Shown here: positions 50,607-53,846 of the stretch, in pieces
Numbering within the stretch: the stretch's first letter is position 1
How the letters are laid out: each line of letters opens with the position of its first letter
NCBI GenBank assembly: GCA_964566545.1
Contig: CAZMIX010000011.1
Location: forward strand, 1-53,846
Direction of reading: 5' to 3'
Source of the DNA: JAEYFP01 sp964566545
GTDB lineage: Bacteria; Bacillota; Clostridia; Lachnospirales; Lachnospiraceae
Length of the DNA stretch: 53,846 nucleotides
The notes under the pieces: generated by a model
Told to the model about the DNA's origin: nothing
The model's database searches: none
What the model saw: the letters and a program-made list of their open reading frames with translations, nothing else
Program-made: the position numbers and the translations under genes

Positions 50607-51485
50607 TTATATCAAAATCAAATAAGCGATAACCGAAACGGCGCCGATACCGAGACAATAAAACGCAAAATATCTAAAATATCGGTTCTGTACAATCGTC
50701 AGCATCAGCCGGATTGCAATGTAACCAACAGCCGCGGCAACGATCATTCCGATACAATATGCAGCAATCTCCGAGGCCTCCACCTGGGTACCTCCAAGAT
50801 CCTTTAATTCCAATATCAGCGCGCCGATAATGGCCGGAATCGACATAATAAAGGAATATTTCACAGCAAAACGTCTGTCAAAGCCGCAAAGCAGACAGGC
50901 TGTGATTGTCGCTCCTGATCTGGACAGTCCCGGAAGTGTCGAAACACCCTGTGCCGCGCCAATAACAAAAGCGTCGCCATAATTGGCGTCCTTTGGCTTT
51001 TTCATGCCTTCCTCCAGAAAATCGGAAATCAACAGAATCGCACCCGTAGCCAAAAGACAAATGCCCGGTGCGAGCAGCCCGCCGCCCACACTTTTGATCA
51101 TATCCTTCATCAAATATCCTAAAATGCCTGTCGGTATTGTGGAAATGAGCAGCATAATCACAAATTTGCGGTAAGATGTGCTTGCAATTACCTTATATGG
51201 TGTCTTTTCCTGAGAAACTATATTTTTAAACGCTCTGCCAATGTTAATAAAAAGATCTCGGACAATGAAAACAAAATCCGCAGCCAGCTTTATGATCTCT
51301 CGGAACATGACCGCGCAGACAGCAATCAGCGTGGCAACATGAAGCAGCACGTCAAACAGCAATCCTGTTTCCGTTTTTACTCCCAATATATTTTTCATGA
51401 TAGCGAGATGTCCGGAACTGCTCACCGGCAGAAATTCCGTCAATCCCTGTATAATCCCCATAATAATTGCCTGAAAGATGGACAT
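50607..51485 (-). CDS. uppP: Undecaprenyl-diphosphatase UppP/BacA
   Basis: A 292-residue membrane enzyme: IIQGLTEFLPVSSSGHLAI (with the catalytic Glu) and LPGLSRSGATI with AAQGVSTL are the two BacA signatures. It dephosphorylates undecaprenyl pyrophosphate to recycle the peptidoglycan lipid carrier; the family confers bacitracin tolerance when abundant. GGAGG precedes the ATG. It has its own promoter at 51524-51552. Confidence 0.96.
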   Translation of the reverse strand: MSIFQAIIMGIIQGLTEFLPVSSSGHLAIMKNILGVKTETGLLFDVLLHVATLIAVCAVMFREIIKLAADFVFIVRDLFINIGRAFKNIVSQEKTPYKVIASTSYRKFVIMLLISTIPTGILGYLMKDMIKSVGGGLLAPGICLLATGAILLISDFLEEGMKKPKDANYGDAFVIGAAQGVSTLPGLSRSGATITACLLCGFDRRFAVKYSFIMSIPAIIGALILELKDLGGTQVEASEIAAYCIGMIVAAAVGYIAIRLMLTIVQNRYFRYFAFYCLGIGAVSVIAYLILI

Positions 51486-51517
51486 AGAGCGCCTCCTCTA
51501 TTTCACATTCATTAACC

Positions 51518-51552
51518 TGATATAGTATATCATTAAATAAGCAATTTTACAA
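51518..51552 (-). promoter_or_regulatory. Promoter of uppP with overlapping palindrome
   Basis: TTGTAA (51547-51552) and TATACT (51524-51529) on the minus strand, 17 bp apart. The -35 coincides with the mscS stop codon. The -10 lies inside TGATATA-G-TATATCA (51518-51532), a 15-bp perfect dyad that could be an operator. Confidence 0.65.
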
Positions 51553-52474
51553 CATGCGCACATCCAATTGGCCGGATGCAATCTTTACGTCATTTTCTTC
51601 AAATGTCAGCTTGATCTGCTCAAGCAGCTGCACACGTACCGGCCAGTAGTCATCCTTTTTGACCCAAAAACGCATGCCAATATCTACAGAGGTCGTATTC
51701 AGAGCGTTCACAAAGATTTCAATTTCCCGCTCCTGCTTTACCCTCGGCTCATCCGCAATCAGTTTCTCAATCAGCTGTCTTACTTTTCCAATATCTGCCT
51801 GATAGGAAATCGCAACATTTAAATCAATCCGCCGCTCCTCCATTCCGGTCACATTAACAACCGTCGAATTAGCAAGCAACCCGTTCGGCACAATGACGAC
51901 TTTATTATCCCCTGTATTCAGCTTCGTGTAAAACAAANNNNNNNNNNCCGATTTCCGAGACAGTCCCCTCATTTTTACCGGAACCTTCCACAATATAGTC
52001 TCCGACTTTAAATGTTCTGCAAATTAAAATGAGCACGCCGCCTGCAAAATTAGAAAGACTGCCCTGCAGCGACAGACCGATTGTCAAAGCGACCGAACCC
52101 ATCAGCGCCACAATTGAAGCGGCATCAATTCCAAGATTACCGGCTAGCATTACGACCAAAAACACATATAAAATAACCCTCACGCACGAATCAATAAACT
52201 GAATGCTTCCTAATTCAACGGAGGCTTTTCTCAGGGAACGTCTGACTATTTTTCTAATGAAACGGATGACCTGCGTGCCGATCAGGAAAAACACGGCGAC
52301 GATCAAAATACGAATCCCTAAATTCAGAAGCTTTTCCGGCACAGCCGTCAGATATGCCTCAATCGCATTCAAATCCTCCTGATTTATCGCTTCCCCGCTT
52401 GAAATCGCATCAATATCCGGTACCAGACTTGCCAGATTACCGGCACTGAGCGTCGTTAACATGGTGTACCACAT
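51547..52474 (-). CDS. Small-conductance mechanosensitive channel, MscS family (interrupted by N-run)
   Basis: Read across the 10-N run at 51938-51947, this is one gene. The 5' part has three membrane helices, with the pore helix in ALMGSVALTIGLSLQGSLSN and GGVLILICRTFKVGDYIVEG; the 3' part is the beta/alpha cytoplasmic cage (NKVVIVPNGLLANSTVVNVTG). If the Ns are removed, GAAATCGG joins TTTGTTTTACACG in frame as E-I-G-L-F-Y-T, the expected family sequence, giving 305 residues. With the Ns in place the two halves fall into different frames. It releases solutes on hypo-osmotic shock. The ATG is five bases after the glgB stop; the ribosome site AGGGGG lies inside glgB. Confidence 0.88.
51938..51947. 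other. Assembly gap placeholder (10 N)
   Basis: Ten consecutive Ns inside mscS. Deleting them restores an uninterrupted reading frame that matches the conserved MscS sequence, so the true missing length is most likely zero (or a multiple of three that happens to be tolerated). Confidence 0.85.
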
Positions 52475-52479
52475 CGTTG

Positions 52480-53846
52480 TTACATCCCCCTATCTTCTTT
52501 CTGATATTTTTGTTCAAGCTCCATTTTCAAATTTTTCTTTTCTCCTGCCGGTTTTATCCTGATTTTCTCTTTTTGTTTTTTTTCATCGGCTTCCGGAATA
52601 CAACTGAAAATGCTGACGCAAAGCGGGGCAAGCCTAATTTTAATAGAGTGCTCTCTTCCGTCGCATTCTTCTTGTTTTGCCTGCTTTACGCGCGGATTAA
52701 CAAATCCGCCGCCGCCAAATTTCATATCATCAGAATTAAGAAGTTCTTTGTATTTGCCTGCTGTCGGCACGCCAAGCTTATACTGCTCGCGTAAAACATT
52801 GGCAAAATTACATACAATCAGCAAGCTTTGCCCGTCTGCGGCCGTTCTCAAAAAGACGACAACTGTCTCATCGGCTGAAATATTATTGATCCACTCAAAT
52901 CCCTCCGGAGAATCGTCCAGTTCATATAAGGCAGGCTGTTGTCTGTAAAAAAGCAGCAATGCTTTCAGATAGGCTTGGAACTGCCGGTGCTCCTTGCGCT
53001 GCAAAAGCTCCCACTTAACACTTCTTTCTTCATTCCATTCATCAAATTCTGCAATATCCTGCCCCATAAAGGTCAGTTTTTTGCCCGGATGGGTCATCAG
53101 ATAACCATAGGCGACTCTTAAATTGGAAAACTGATCCTCCTTCTTTCCGGGCATTTTCCCGATCATTGAAGCCTTCCCATGCACCACCTCGTCATGGGAA
53201 AATACAAGCACAAACTTCTCGCTATAATGATAAATCATGCTGAATGTCAGCTCTCCGTAATGATGGGAACGGAAATATGGATCGAAGCGCATAAAGTCAA
53301 GGAAGTCATTCATCCAGCCCATATTCCATTTGTAATCAAAGCCCAAACCGCCTTCATCCAGAGCACCGGTTACCTTCGGCCACGCTGTTGATTCCTCAGC
53401 TATCATCAACGCGCCGGTTTTTTGTTTTTGATTGATGGAATTCAAGTGCTTTAACAGCTCGACTGCCTCAAGGTTTTCATTGCCGCCGTAAATGTTGGCG
53501 ACCCATTCCCCATCGTTTTTCCCATAATCGAGATAGAGCATGGAAGCCACGGCATCCATGCGGATCCCGTCCGCGTGGTAGCAGTTAATCCAGTAAAGGG
53601 CGTTTGCGATCAGATAATTTTGAACCTGCGGTCTGCCATAATTGTAAATGAGCGTTCCCCAATGCGGATGGAAACCCTGCCGCGGATCCTGATGCTCATA
53701 CAGGCAGGTTCCGTCAAAATTAGAAAGCCCCTGCACATCCCTCGGGAAATGTGCAGGTACCCAGTCTAATATAACTGCAATACCCTCTTTGTGCATATAA
53801 TCCATGAAATACATAAAATCCTCCGGCGTACCATAACGGCTCGTCG
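52480..53846 (-). CDS. glgB: 1,4-alpha-glucan branching enzyme GlgB, 3' part
   Basis: The gene continues beyond the right edge; the frame is open to the last base (SRYGTPEDFMYFMDYMH at the edge), so any ATG within this stretch is internal. Visible are the GH13 motifs: VILDWVPAHFPRD, YHADGIRMDAVASML (nucleophile Asp), LMIAEESTAWP (acid Glu) and VFSHDEVVHGK. The C-terminal beta domain is followed by a charged, Lys/Glu-rich tail of about 35 residues (ADEKKQKEKIRIKPAGEKKN) that is longer than in E. coli GlgB. It makes alpha-1,6 branches in glycogen. mscS follows after five bases. Confidence 0.95.
   Translation of the reverse strand, partial: TSRYGTPEDFMYFMDYMHKEGIAVILDWVPAHFPRDVQGLSNFDGTCLYEHQDPRQGFHPHWGTLIYNYGRPQVQNYLIANALYWINCYHADGIRMDAVASMLYLDYGKNDGEWVANIYGGNENLEAVELLKHLNSINQKQKTGALMIAEESTAWPKVTGALDEGGLGFDYKWNMGWMNDFLDFMRFDPYFRSHHYGELTFSMIYHYSEKFVLVFSHDEVVHGKASMIGKMPGKKEDQFSNLRVAYGYLMTHPGKKLTFMGQDIAEFDEWNEERSVKWELLQRKEHRQFQAYLKALLLFYRQQPALYELDDSPEGFEWINNISADETVVVFLRTAADGQSLLIVCNFANVLREQYKLGVPTAGKYKELLNSDDMKFGGGGFVNPRVKQAKQEECDGREHSIKIRLAPLCVSIFSCIPEADEKKQKEKIRIKPAGEKKNLKMELEQKYQKEDRGM

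Noticed and set aside
51547..52474. Two separate truncated channel genes
   Set aside because: The split is caused by the N-run; removing it restores one continuous MscS protein.

Overview
The window looks like a contiguous piece of core chromosome from a spore-forming, anaerobic, Gram-positive bacterium of the class Clostridia, most likely the family Lachnospiraceae. This rests on gene content and order rather than on a database search. Sporulation-associated genes (ytfJ/gerW-like, yqfC, yqfD, a BofC C-terminal-domain protein, a SpoVB-like flippase, a SpoIIIE/FtsK translocase) occur together with anaerobic functions (electron-bifurcating NfnAB, formate-THF ligase, an iron-hydrogenase-like sensor). 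The Firmicutes order rpmB | asp23-fakA-recG is present. Almost every gene is on the minus strand; the plus-strand genes are rpmB, an HD-GYP gene and a LysR regulator. No rRNA, tRNA, insertion sequence, prophage or CRISPR array was seen. No gene-free stretch exceeds 300 bases; the longest are 9113-9389 (divergent promoters) and 4610-4867 (tandem repeats and a promoter).

Layout, left to right. 1-4.9 kb: 5' part of rsmD, then a type IIA topoisomerase pair (parC, parE) preceded by an unusual 65-bp tandem hairpin repeat and a strong promoter. 4.9-9.1 kb: recG, fakA and asp23, divergent from rpmB. 9.6-13.5 kb: a newly called 47-residue membrane protein, then a probable four-gene operon (unknown 115-aa protein, DUF2953 protein, YtfJ, and an [FeFe]-hydrogenase-fold / chemoreceptor-signalling fusion). 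13.7-14.8 kb: an HD-GYP protein with an altered HD motif. 14.8-20.9 kb: NUDIX, PBP transpeptidase, FtsW/RodA, U32 protein and ZapA (cell wall and division). 20.9-23.6 kb: ruvAB with a Gx transporter and a NusG-II protein. 23.7-26.6 kb: leuCD with a divergent LysR regulator. 26.7-36 kb: a secreted Ala-rich protein of unknown function, miaB, 5-formyl-THF cyclo-ligase, DUF896, proB, two flavoproteins, a BofC-like protein and a lipid II/polysaccharide flippase. 36-39 kb: ybeY, phoH, yqfD, yqfC. 39-44 kb: pyrimidine-nucleoside phosphorylase, rlmH, an unknown membrane protein, nfnB, nfnA. 44-51.5 kb: zinc-ribbon/TPR/chitobiase-like protein, folD, fhs, ftsK/spoIIIE, uppP. 51.5-53.8 kb: an MscS channel interrupted by a 10-N run, and the 3' part of glgB.

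Functional themes are envelope synthesis and division, DNA topology and repair, one-carbon/folate metabolism (fhs, folD, 5-FCL), redox balancing (NfnAB) and sporulation. The least ordinary items are the hydrogenase-fold/MCP fusion, which keeps the four cluster-binding cysteines but has lost the proton-relay cysteine; the hairpin repeats in the parE leader; two palindromes around the asp23-fakA promoter; and the N-run in mscS, whose complete removal restores a perfect reading frame.
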